Below are positions 1 to 8,914 of a stretch of 64,000 nt of DNA, piece after piece. The position numbers and the translations under genes were made by a program. The stretch is from DAISKN01 sp964553925. GTDB lineage: Bacteria > Acidobacteriota > Vicinamibacteria > Marinacidobacterales > SMYC01. The stretch covers positions 30,789 to 94,788 of the forward strand of contig CAZKNR010000202.1 in NCBI GenBank assembly GCA_964553925.1, given 5' to 3'. The first letter of the stretch is position 1; each line of letters starts with the position of its first letter. Below the pieces are notes generated by a model. That model saw only the letters and a list, made by a program, of their open reading frames with translations. It had not been told where the DNA came from and did no database searches.

Positions 1-2
1 CC

Positions 3-704
3 GCGAAACGGAAGGTCACCCAGTTCGCCGAGCACCTCGGGGTCTATCTGACGTTCGGGTTGGTCTGGTTCTTCTCGAAGGGGGAGATTCCGTTCTGGAT
101 GGGTTTCTGGGCCATCGGTCTCGTCGCTCAGGCGGTCGGCGCCGTTCCCGCCGCCATCTCGCTCTTGCGATCGCGGAAACCTCTCGGTGAGGGACCGAAG
201 GACGAGGCGCGGGGCGATCTCCTGTCGGAGGGTTTTCGGGACGAGGTGGAGCGGGTGCGAGGGCTCCTCGAGAAGCGGGGTGGTGAGAACAAGAGGGCCC
301 TCTTGAAGGAGATCGACGGCATCGTGGAGCGGATGCGCGACCTCGTCTCGAGGAGGCGGGACCTCGAGGAACAGACCGCGGTCGAAGAACGACAGCGTCT
401 CGAGAGTACCGAGAGAGATGCTGCGATGCGGCTCGAGGGCGCTGAGGGCGCGCGCGATCGAAACCTCTATCAGAGGCAGCTCGAGGTCGTGCGTCAGCGC
501 CGGCAGACCATCGACAAGGCGCTTATGGTGCTGGAGCAGATTCGGGTGCGGCAGGACGTGGCCGAGCACCAGGTGAAGCAGCTGAGGCTCGATCTGTCCC
601 GCGCGGAGGCTTCGAGCGGAAGCGTCCCCGAGCTCAGCTCGAGGCTTCAGGACATCCGCCACGAGGTGGACGCGGCGGAGAAGGTGGACGAAGCGCTGGC
701 TTAA
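3..704 (+). CDS. 2TM-domain protein with C-terminal coiled coil (5' end outside window)
   Basis: The frame is open from the first bases of the window, so the start lies upstream; a TTG at 60 would cut the conserved region. The first ~45 visible residues read KRKVTQFAEHLGVYLTFGLV and then a second hydrophobic stretch ending in WAIGLVAQAVG, the pattern of the 2TM domain (basic KR start, H-x-x-x-Y in helix 1, G-W/F-x-IG-x-x-x-A/H in helix 2). The rest is a long charged segment rich in Glu/Arg/Gln heptads (about 130 residues), predicted coiled coil. Probably a small inner-membrane protein with a cytoplasmic coiled coil; the function is unknown. It converges on the TonB-like gene with a 16-bp gap. 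Confidence 0.6.
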   Translation, partial: AKRKVTQFAEHLGVYLTFGLVWFFSKGEIPFWMGFWAIGLVAQAVGAVPAAISLLRSRKPLGEGPKDEARGDLLSEGFRDEVERVRGLLEKRGGENKRALLKEIDGIVERMRDLVSRRRDLEEQTAVEERQRLESTERDAAMRLEGAEGARDRNLYQRQLEVVRQRRQTIDKALMVLEQIRVRQDVAEHQVKQLRLDLSRAEASSGSVPELSSRLQDIRHEVDAAEKVDEALA

Positions 705-722
705 AGCCAATCAAAGCCAATC
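703..722. repeat. 10-nt tandem duplication between convergent genes
   Basis: AAAGCCAATC occurs twice head to tail, spanning the TAA of the upstream gene and the edge of the stop codon of the convergent TonB-like gene. No terminator hairpin is visible in this short gap. Confidence 0.7.
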
Positions 723-1620
723 AAAGAATGTTGAAATCGATCGCGATCTCAGCGATCAGGTCGACCGCCTGCCCTTTGAACTTGGCGGGGATGAACTTCC
801 ATTGCGAAGCGGCCTCGAGGGCTTTCTCGTTGAGATCGGCGGAGAGCCCGCGAAGTACCCGCACCGGCCTTACCGAGCCGTTCTTCAGAATCACCACCTC
901 CAGAATCACTTCCCCTTGGATTTTCCGGGCGAGCGCCTCCTCGGTGAATCCCGGCCGAACCTGGCGCAAGATGATTGGAGCGGTGACACCGCTTCCCATG
1001 CGATAGGCGCCGCCTCCGAATCCGCCGCCGGTCCCCTCTCCGATGCCCGCACCCTTCCCCTCTCCGATTCCCGGCCCCTGTCCGGCGCCCGCGGATGCGA
1101 GGAGCTGTTCCTGACCCTGGAGGATCCCTCTCTCGGTCGTGTCGTCAGGGGCCTGGTCCACGACCGGTGCTACGACTTCGGGGACCTCGTCTTCCTCGAC
1201 GACTTCTTCCTCTTTTTCCTCTTCAAGCGGTTTGTCGGGGTCCTCGAAGATCAGCTTTTCCTCGGGGGTCTCGACAGCGACCGCGATCTTCGCCTTGTCC
1301 TCGCCCTCAATCTTCTGGACCGAGGCGGGGTCCTCGGATAGCTCGCCTCCGCCGCCACCGCCACCGCCGGGGCCTTCCGTCATCACGAAAATCAAGTTCG
1401 GGAGATCCGCGATGCGCGAGAGCTTCGGGGGTTCAGGAAGAATGGTCGAGAGGAGCACGAGAACCGCGACCAGAGTGACGTAGCCCGCGACCGTCGAGAT
1501 CTGGGCGTTCCGCTTCCTCTTGGGGTCGAAAAACGGCGGCGCCAACGCCTCGCCTGTGAGGGCGCTGACGATATCGTCGTTGCGAAAGATGTCGCGGAGC
1601 CATCGCAGGAAGGTTTCCAT
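721..1620 (-). CDS. TonB-family energy transducer / TonB C-terminal domain protein
   Basis: A 299-residue protein with a short cytoplasmic N-terminus, one membrane helix at about residues 41-62, a periplasmic low-complexity part (Gly8 run, Glu/Val/Pro stretch, GIGEGKGAGIGEGTGGG) and a C-terminal domain of ~95 residues matching TonB-C (RPGFTEEALARKIQGEVILE, then VRVLRGLSADLNEKALEAAS and the W-K-F-x-PA-x-x-x-G-x-x-V motif). Such proteins couple the ExbB/ExbD proton motor to outer-membrane receptors. The ATG at 1620 is chosen over an in-frame TTG ten codons upstream; neither has a strong ribosome site. No exbB/exbD lie nearby, so its receptor is unknown. It is divergent from the fadJ-type gene. 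Confidence 0.8.
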   Translation of the reverse strand: METFLRWLRDIFRNDDIVSALTGEALAPPFFDPKRKRNAQISTVAGYVTLVAVLVLLSTILPEPPKLSRIADLPNLIFVMTEGPGGGGGGGGELSEDPASVQKIEGEDKAKIAVAVETPEEKLIFEDPDKPLEEEKEEEVVEEDEVPEVVAPVVDQAPDDTTERGILQGQEQLLASAGAGQGPGIGEGKGAGIGEGTGGGFGGGAYRMGSGVTAPIILRQVRPGFTEEALARKIQGEVILEVVILKNGSVRPVRVLRGLSADLNEKALEAASQWKFIPAKFKGQAVDLIAEIAIDFNIL

Positions 1621-1726
1621 GGTCCCGAGCCAATTGTCCTCTGAAGGCAACGGGGTTGCAAGAGAGCTACGTCACAGTTGCCGTTTGTACGAAGCATTTC
1701 GCGGCGAGTAGACTCCGTAAACGCTC

Positions 1727-3874
1727 ATGACCCCGGAAGATACCGCGCCAATCCGGCTTTCCTTCGAGGACGCCGTCGCCTGGGTGACGATCGATCTCCC
1801 GGGCGAGAAAGTGAACAAGCTCTCCCGGGCGGTCATGGAGCGGCTCCGCGAGGTCCTTTCGGAGCTCGAGTCCCATTCCAGCCTTATCGGTGCGGTGTTC
1901 ACCTCGGGGAAGGACGGGATGTTTCTGGCCGGCGCCGACGTGGCGGAGATCCAGGAGGTCCGGACCGCCGAGGAAGCGGAAGAGGCGGTCGGAGCCGGCC
2001 AGGCCATCATGGACCGGATCGAACGGCTTCCGTTTCCGGTCGTCGCCGCCATCGGAGGAGTTTGTCTCGGCGGAGGCACGGAGGTAGCCCTCGCCTGCAA
2101 AGGCCGGGTGGGCACCGACCATCCGAAATTCCAGATCGGGCTTCCGGAAGTGAACCTCGGAATCGTTCCCGCCTGGGGCGGAACGACGCGTCTCCCCCGC
2201 CTCGTCGGGATCCAGAGCGCCCTCGACCTGATGCTCACCGGCCGGGGCATCGATGCGCGAAAAGCGGAGAAGATCGGCCTTCTCGACCGGGCCGTCCCGC
2301 ACGGGCGGCTTCGCGAGGAGGCCCTTGCCCTTCTGCATGAGCTCGCTCGGGGGAAGGCTCCCGCGAGCCCTACGAGCCCTACGAGCCCTACGAGGAAGAA
2401 GAGGACGATTCCCGGCTGGCTCCTCGAAGGCAATCCCGTGGGGCGCGCCATTCTTTTCTCGCAGGCGGAAAAGCGCGTCCTCGCCCGCACCGGCGGACAC
2501 TACCCCGCCCCCCTCGCCATCCTCGGCATCGTCGAGAAGGGGAGAAACTCGAAGAGCCACTCGCTGTCTCTCGAGCGAGAGCGAGTGAAGGAGCTCCTGC
2601 CGGGGGAGGTATCGAAGAACCTGGTCCACCTCTTCTTTCTCAACGAGCGAGCGAAGAAGGACCGGGGGATCGAATCCGACGCCGAGCCGGAAACGATCGA
2701 GGCGACGGCCCTTCTCGGAGCGGGCACGATGGGAGGGGGGATCGCGCGGCTCCTCGCGTCGCGCGATCTTCCGGTGCGGCTCAAGGACGTGAGCCCCGAG
2801 GCGCTCGGCGCGGGCCTGAAAGCGGCGCGAAAAATCTTCGAGGAGAGCAAGAGCCGGAGACGCATGAGCGCCTGGGAGGTCGAGGCGAGGATGGCCCTCA
2901 TCGCCCCCACCCTCGACTTCCGCGGCTTCGCCCGCTCCGATCTGGTCCTCGAGGCCATCGTCGAGGACATGGAGATCAAGAAGAGCGTCCTTCGCGAGCT
3001 CGAGCCCCGGATCTCGAAAGACTGTCTCATCGCCACCAACACCTCGACCCTTTCCGTGAGCGAGATGCAGTCCGTGCTCGCGCATCCGGCTCGCATGGCG
3101 GGATTCCACTTCTTCAATCCCGTCGATCGCATGCCTCTGGTGGAAGTGATTCGCGGGAGATCCAGCTCGGATCGCACGATCGCGACCCTCGTCGCCTTCG
3201 CGAAGACGCTCGGAAAAACTCCGGTGGTCGTGAACGACGGCCCCGGGTTTCTCGTGAACCGGATCCTCGGACCGTATTTGAACGAAGCCTCGTACCTTCT
3301 GCTCGAGTGCGGCGATGTCGGGCTGGTGGACCGCGCGTTCCTCCGGTTCGGAATGCCGATGGGACCGCTGCGGCTCCTCGACGAGGTGGGGATCGACGTG
3401 GCCCAGAAGGCGGGCATGGTGCTTGCGAAGGCGTTCGGAGACAGAGCGGAGCCGTCGGGAATCCTTTCGCTCCTTGTTAAGGCGGGTCGTCTGGGTAAGA
3501 AGACCGGGGCGGGTTTCTACCGCTACAAGAACGAGCGCGCCGCTCCCGACCCCGAGGTCGCTTCTCTCCTACGAGCCAAGCGCGGCCCTCTCGACCCAGG
3601 GGAAGCCGTCGAGCGCGCTCTCTCCCTCATGGTCGCGGAAGCGGCGCGCTGCCTCGACGAATCGATCGTGCGCAGTCCGGGCGAGCTCGATCTCGCGATG
3701 GTCATGGGCACGGGCTTTCCACCGTTTCGCGGCGGGCTCCTCCGCTACGCCGAGAAGTACGGTCTCGAGCGCATCGCGTCCGACCTCGAGACGTGGAGAG
3801 CGAGGAAAGGGCTTCGATTCGCGCCGCCTCCGTCGCTCATCGATCGCGCCCGATCCACGGGAAGCTTTTTCTGA
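1727..3874 (+). CDS. fadJ: Fused enoyl-CoA hydratase / 3-hydroxyacyl-CoA dehydrogenase (fatty acid oxidation alpha subunit)
   Basis: 715 residues, the usual size of FadB/FadJ. Residues 1-190 form a crotonase domain with the oxyanion segment GGVCLGGGTEVALACKG and the second catalytic Glu in IGLPEVNLGIVPAWGG. The NAD-binding domain starts near residue 325 with LLGAGTMGGGIARLLA, and the C-terminal 3-hydroxyacyl-CoA dehydrogenase part follows (FHFFNPVDRMPLVEVI, NDGPGFLVNRIL). It catalyses the hydration and NAD-dependent dehydrogenation steps of beta-oxidation; the partner thiolase is not in this window. A triple 9-nt repeat gives SPTSPTSPT near residue 214, in the linker after the crotonase domain. 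FadB versus FadJ cannot be settled from sequence alone. Confidence 0.9.
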   Translation: MTPEDTAPIRLSFEDAVAWVTIDLPGEKVNKLSRAVMERLREVLSELESHSSLIGAVFTSGKDGMFLAGADVAEIQEVRTAEEAEEAVGAGQAIMDRIERLPFPVVAAIGGVCLGGGTEVALACKGRVGTDHPKFQIGLPEVNLGIVPAWGGTTRLPRLVGIQSALDLMLTGRGIDARKAEKIGLLDRAVPHGRLREEALALLHELARGKAPASPTSPTSPTRKKRTIPGWLLEGNPVGRAILFSQAEKRVLARTGGHYPAPLAILGIVEKGRNSKSHSLSLERERVKELLPGEVSKNLVHLFFLNERAKKDRGIESDAEPETIEATALLGAGTMGGGIARLLASRDLPVRLKDVSPEALGAGLKAARKIFEESKSRRRMSAWEVEARMALIAPTLDFRGFARSDLVLEAIVEDMEIKKSVLRELEPRISKDCLIATNTSTLSVSEMQSVLAHPARMAGFHFFNPVDRMPLVEVIRGRSSSDRTIATLVAFAKTLGKTPVVVNDGPGFLVNRILGPYLNEASYLLLECGDVGLVDRAFLRFGMPMGPLRLLDEVGIDVAQKAGMVLAKAFGDRAEPSGILSLLVKAGRLGKKTGAGFYRYKNERAAPDPEVASLLRAKRGPLDPGEAVERALSLMVAEAARCLDESIVRSPGELDLAMVMGTGFPPFRGGLLRYAEKYGLERIASDLETWRARKGLRFAPPPSLIDRARSTGSFF
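2364..2394. repeat. 9-nt tandem repeat, 3 copies, inside fadJ
   Basis: CGAGCCCTA is repeated three times followed by CGAG, adding the tripeptide SPT three times in the domain linker. It is one of several short GC-rich tandem repeats in this window. Confidence 0.85.
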
Positions 3875-3927
3875 ACTGTAGCGGGCTCAGGGACGGAATT
3901 TCCCTGGAATGTCCAAACTGTTGCACC

Positions 3928-3955
3928 TTCACGAGGGTGATTCACTACGAGGTGA
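3928..3955. promoter_or_regulatory. Adjacent dyad repeats, candidate activator-binding site for the sigma-54 promoter
   Basis: TTCACGAGGGTGA is followed directly by TTCACTACGAGGTGA. Both share TTCAC..CGAGG..TGA and each contains a TCAC/GTGA dyad. They lie about 105-130 nt upstream of the predicted start of the sigma-54 transcript, the usual distance for an enhancer-like site. The sequence is observed; the role is inferred. Confidence 0.35.
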
Positions 3956-4031
3956 CGGGGGGAGTTTTCCACAGGGTGTGTAACTAGCTAAGGGGCAACG
4001 TCTTAGTTATGTGGGGTCGATAGGGCTGTCG

Positions 4032-4047
4032 TGGCACGTGAGTTGCA
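4032..4047 (+). promoter_or_regulatory. Consensus sigma-54 (-24/-12) promoter
   Basis: TGGCACGTGAGTTGCA matches TGGCACG-N4-TTGCA at every defined position. GG lies at 4033-4034 and GC at 4045-4046, exactly 12 nt apart. The predicted transcript start is near 4058, 21 nt before a small ORF with a good ribosome site. A sigma-54-type activator gene lies at 25981-27792. Confidence 0.8.
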
Positions 4048-4078
4048 TTCTCGACTATCCAGAAGACGGAGGTCGAAG

Positions 4079-4300
4079 ATGGCTCTTAGGATCCCCCGAA
4101 CAAGCTGGTCCGAGGCCGAAACCCAGAGGGAACGATTGTTCCACTGGCAGTACCTGGTGAACACCTGGCTCGTTCCTGGACCCTCCGTCCTCACCGAGCC
4201 GGGTGAAGCGTCGTTACCGGAAGGGTGGTCCGGTCCCAGCCCGGAAGCGCTCGTCGAGAACGGCTGGTTCCTCGAGGCCGAGACGACTCTGGAGCAGTAA
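4079..4300 (+). CDS. Small hypothetical protein under a sigma-54 promoter
   Basis: A 73-residue protein starting MALRIPRTSWSEAE. The start is set by GGAGG at 4068-4072, six nt before ATG 4079; an earlier in-frame GTG at 4031 overlaps the promoter and is rejected. It is acidic and rich in Trp (5 Trp), with no signal peptide, membrane helix or recognised domain. Trp-Ser, His-Trp-Gln and EGWSGPSPEALVENGW suggest a small folded or partner-binding protein. The gene ends just before the convergent GT-C-like gene. I do not recognise the family. Confidence 0.6.
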   Translation: MALRIPRTSWSEAETQRERLFHWQYLVNTWLVPGPSVLTEPGEASLPEGWSGPSPEALVENGWFLEAETTLEQ

Positions 4301-4305
4301 CGCCG

Positions 4306-5913
4306 TCAGCGAATCCGGTACAGGCGATCCGGCGGTTCTTCTCCTATCAGGATCAAGATCCCTTCTCGCTCCGCCTCGGCGAGCTCGCGGCGGCGCCTTC
4401 GGCCGAGTCTTCCCTCGTGGGCCATGACGAAGCGGACTCCCTGACCCGAGAGCCGCGTGAGCGCTTCCCGCATCGGGAGCGTTCTCAATAGCTCGTACGT
4501 CTCCCGGTACGTCTCAGGAACGAACCCGCTGTAGCCGTTCACGATCGAGCGCCGGTGGATTGCCGATCGATACACGTAGACCGCGTTGTCCTGAAACCTC
4601 TCTGGCGGCGGCAGCGGAAGCTCCAGAAGGGCGCCGTCACCCACGAGTCCCTCGACGTTGCGGTAAATCGGAGGAAGACCCGGCGCCTCCATGCGGAGGG
4701 GCAAGGGAACGCTCGCGCACTCCGCCGCCGCGAGAGCGACGAGAGCGAAACGGAGGGCGCGTCCTCGAATGCGGCAAAGCCCTTGTGCCGCGAGCATCGA
4801 GACCCCCAGCAGAAACAAGATGCCGGCGCGCGACGGGACCCGGAGCGCGCGGTAGGGAGGAAAAACCTCGAAGAGGATCGAGAACATCCCGAGAGACGGC
4901 CCGAGCGAAAGGGCGATCCCGACGAGGGCGATCGCGATCCAGACCCACGCCCGCCGGCGCTCCTTCGAGGGCGCCCCCAGGGCTCCGGCGGCGAGCCCGA
5001 TCGCGACGAAACCCGGAAAGAGGGGTTCGCTCGATTTCGGAAGAAATCCGTGAAGCCGCGAGAAGCTCGAAACGTAGCTGGCGCCGGTAGCTTCGAACTC
5101 CGAAGCGGTCTCGAGCGATCGTTCCATCCCGGAGCTCATCTTGTTCCAGTAAGGAAGAGCGAGGGGGACGGTTACGAGAATGCCCGCCGACGCGGCGAGG
5201 CCGAGTCGCGCGACCGTTCCAAGTCTTCGGCCGGCCTGGACCAGAGGAAGCTCGAAGAGCACGACGACCGGGACGACGGTCGCGCCGTAGATGCTGTAGT
5301 AGATGCTCGAGCCGAAGGTCAGCGGAATCGAGGAGGCGAGTCCGGCGACGGGACCGAGCCCGGGACGGCCCTCGAGAATCCTGCGCGCGAAATAGAGCGA
5401 TAGGGGGATGCCGAACGCGAGCTGGAGCTGGAGGTGCGGAATGTGGGCGAATCGGTAGGGGGCGAAGGCGAAGAGAATTCCACCGAGCGCCGCGGCGAGG
5501 CGGCTTCCGCTGAGATCGTAGGCGAGAAGAAACGCGGCGTAACCGCTCGAGACGAAGGCCGCGACGAGGACAACGTTGAAGAGCAAGACCGGGGAGCTCG
5601 AAAAGAGGGCCGCGGGCGAGGCGAGGAGCGCGCCCGTGAGGAGGTTCTCGGAGAGAGCGAGAGCGCCCTTCTCGGGATAGAAGATGTTGGCATCGAAGAG
5701 GTGCAGCGGATCGCGGGGGAGCTGATACAGACACCAGGAGACGATCCAGCTATTGAGGAGGGCATCGGGGCTGTCGAGGCGGTTGGCGCTCGCGGGGCGG
5801 AGGACTAGAGGATAGGTGAGAGCGAGAGTCAATACGAAGTACGAGACGAGGGCGAGAAGCTTGTCCTTCGCGGTGAGGCGATGGTTCACGGCAGCGGGAT
5901 TATAGTCGAGCAT
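4306..5913 (-). CDS. Multi-pass membrane protein, GT-C glycosyltransferase-like
   Basis: A 535-residue protein with about 10-11 hydrophobic segments. The N-terminal half contains a first long loop with D-S-P-D-A-L-L-N-S-W and FDANIFYPEKGALALSEN, a layout typical of GT-C-fold and YfhO-like membrane glycosyltransferases, in which the acidic loop after helix 1 binds a lipid-linked sugar. A soluble C-terminal part of ~130 residues follows (ELPLPPPERFQDNAVYVYRS). The acceptor and donor are unknown. The ATG at 5913 overlaps a perfect TATAAT on the same strand (codons 4-5), so the real start may be the GTG at 5889. It is divergent from the next gene. Confidence 0.55.
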   Translation of the reverse strand: MLDYNPAAVNHRLTAKDKLLALVSYFVLTLALTYPLVLRPASANRLDSPDALLNSWIVSWCLYQLPRDPLHLFDANIFYPEKGALALSENLLTGALLASPAALFSSSPVLLFNVVLVAAFVSSGYAAFLLAYDLSGSRLAAALGGILFAFAPYRFAHIPHLQLQLAFGIPLSLYFARRILEGRPGLGPVAGLASSIPLTFGSSIYYSIYGATVVPVVVLFELPLVQAGRRLGTVARLGLAASAGILVTVPLALPYWNKMSSGMERSLETASEFEATGASYVSSFSRLHGFLPKSSEPLFPGFVAIGLAAGALGAPSKERRRAWVWIAIALVGIALSLGPSLGMFSILFEVFPPYRALRVPSRAGILFLLGVSMLAAQGLCRIRGRALRFALVALAAAECASVPLPLRMEAPGLPPIYRNVEGLVGDGALLELPLPPPERFQDNAVYVYRSAIHRRSIVNGYSGFVPETYRETYELLRTLPMREALTRLSGQGVRFVMAHEGRLGRRRRRELAEAEREGILILIGEEPPDRLYRIR

Positions 5914-5957
5914 TGGCGCCCCAAATTTGCTATGGTCTTTGGATTGAAAGGCATGGA

Positions 5958-6839
5958 GTGACCCTTCGGAGAGTCGTCGTCGCGATGATTGCGGTATCGG
6001 CGTCGGTCCCCGTCCTCTCTCAGACCGCCCGGGGAGGGAAGGCGCAGTGGATCCGGTTCGAAACCATCGACCAATCGGCTCTCCCCATCGTGCGGGCGAA
6101 GCTGAACGGCTCGGGGGGACACCGCCTGGTGATCGACCCGAGCTTCAAAGACTTCGTCCTCGACACGCTGGTGGTGGATGGAAGCGGGTTGAAGCTCGCG
6201 AGCCAGGGACAGGCTGAAATCGACTACTACGGCCGGAAGGAAAAGGTGCCCGTGGTGGTTCTCGACGAGCTCGAAGTGGCCGAGGTCGCGTTTTCGAACG
6301 TGAGGACCCTCTTGATCGAGGGCGAGGACGGGACGGGCAGTGGCGGACTCCGCAGCTACGGCCGCATCGGCCGGGATCTGCTCGAGCCGCTCCGGCTCAC
6401 GGTCCACTACCCGCGCCGGCTCCTTTATCTCGAAAGCTCGCCCGCCGAAGTGCCGGAGGGTGGCGCCACGTTCGAGTCATCGGGCCGGTTTCTCACGGTA
6501 CCCGTCTTTCTCTCCCGCGCCGGCGCTGAGACCGGAGCGGAAGAAGAAGTCCGTTTCATTCTCGACGCCGGAACCTCGGGCACGCTCCTCGACAAGAAGT
6601 GGGCGGCGGAAAAAGGTTTCGCCGGAAAGGGCGCGAACGGAGCCGAGATTGCCTCGCTTCGCGCCGGAGCGTTCGAGGCGAAGAATCTACAGGTGGTGCT
6701 CGGAGCGATGAAAGATCTTCCTTACGGCGGAAGCGCCGTCGGGGTCATCGGCGCCGACGTGCTCCTGGGCCTTTCCGTCACGTACGATTTCCCCCGAGAC
6801 CTGATCTGGCTCGTCCCCGCGAAAAAGGAAGCGTCTTGA
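5958..6839 (+). CDS. Exported tandem retropepsin-like (aspartyl protease-like) protein
   Basis: 293 residues from GTG 5958, six nt after AAAGG; it opens with a signal peptide (LRRVVVAMIAVSASVPVLSQ). Two similar halves each carry a clan-AA-like ending, GRIGRDLLEPLRLTVHYPRR and GVIGADVLLGLSVTYDFPRD. The expected catalytic D-T/S-G reads D-P-S in the first half (LVIDPSFKD) and D-A-G in the second (FILDAGTSGTLLD). It therefore looks like a duplicated retropepsin-like fold with altered active-site motifs, perhaps a binding protein rather than a protease. It is followed by aspS after 40 nt. Confidence 0.55.
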   Translation: MTLRRVVVAMIAVSASVPVLSQTARGGKAQWIRFETIDQSALPIVRAKLNGSGGHRLVIDPSFKDFVLDTLVVDGSGLKLASQGQAEIDYYGRKEKVPVVVLDELEVAEVAFSNVRTLLIEGEDGTGSGGLRSYGRIGRDLLEPLRLTVHYPRRLLYLESSPAEVPEGGATFESSGRFLTVPVFLSRAGAETGAEEEVRFILDAGTSGTLLDKKWAAEKGFAGKGANGAEIASLRAGAFEAKNLQVVLGAMKDLPYGGSAVGVIGADVLLGLSVTYDFPRDLIWLVPAKKEAS

Positions 6840-6879
6840 TTCAGAGCTACGACAAGTATCTCCGGCAGAGGTGCTCTTC

Positions 6880-8691
<1,812 letters not shown>

Positions 8692-8707
8692 CTCGAGCGC
8701 CGGTGGT

Positions 8708-8736
8708 TTGACGCCCCCGGGGGGGTGTGCTACCGT
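8708..8736 (+). promoter_or_regulatory. Candidate sigma-70 type promoter for the phoH operon
   Basis: TTGACG at 8708-8713, a 17-nt spacer, then TACCGT at 8731-8736. It precedes a ~170-nt leader before phoH and is the only good match in the aspS-phoH gap. Confidence 0.5.
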
Positions 8737-8845
8737 CGATTGGAATCATGAACCTTGGGGGTCGTTTTTCTCGGGTAAATACCCGACCCGCGGGTTTCCC
8801 GCCCACGTCCTCAGCATCGCACAATTGAATATCTGGCGAGGCGCG

Positions 8846-8914
8846 ATGCGTTCGCAGGATTTTCTTTCTTTCGAGGGCGGGTTGTCTCTGGAGGTTAAGA
8901 CTCTCTTTACATGA
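8846..8914 (+). CDS. Possible 22-residue leader peptide overlapping phoH
   Basis: An ORF starting MRSQDFLSFEGGL that ends TGA at 8912-8914, overlapping the phoH ATG by 4 nt (ATGA). A GAGG lies a few nt upstream of its ATG. It matters because phoH has its own GGAGG 16 nt from its start, too far for normal initiation, and an in-frame TAA at 8896 rules out a longer phoH. Translational coupling would solve this; the peptide itself is speculative. Confidence 0.35.
   Translation: MRSQDFLSFEGGLSLEVKTLFT

Noticed and set aside
1667..3109. A ~480-codon minus-strand open frame over fadJ.
   Set aside because: Antisense to a complete fatty acid oxidation enzyme; no motif seen.
3888..3906. CAGGGA-CGGAATT-TCCCTG hairpin after fadJ as a terminator.
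   Set aside because: Only a 6-bp stem with no T run; may be chance.
3793..3987. A 64-codon plus-strand frame spanning the end of fadJ.
   Set aside because: No ribosome site, out-of-frame overlap with fadJ, and it runs through the candidate activator-binding repeats.
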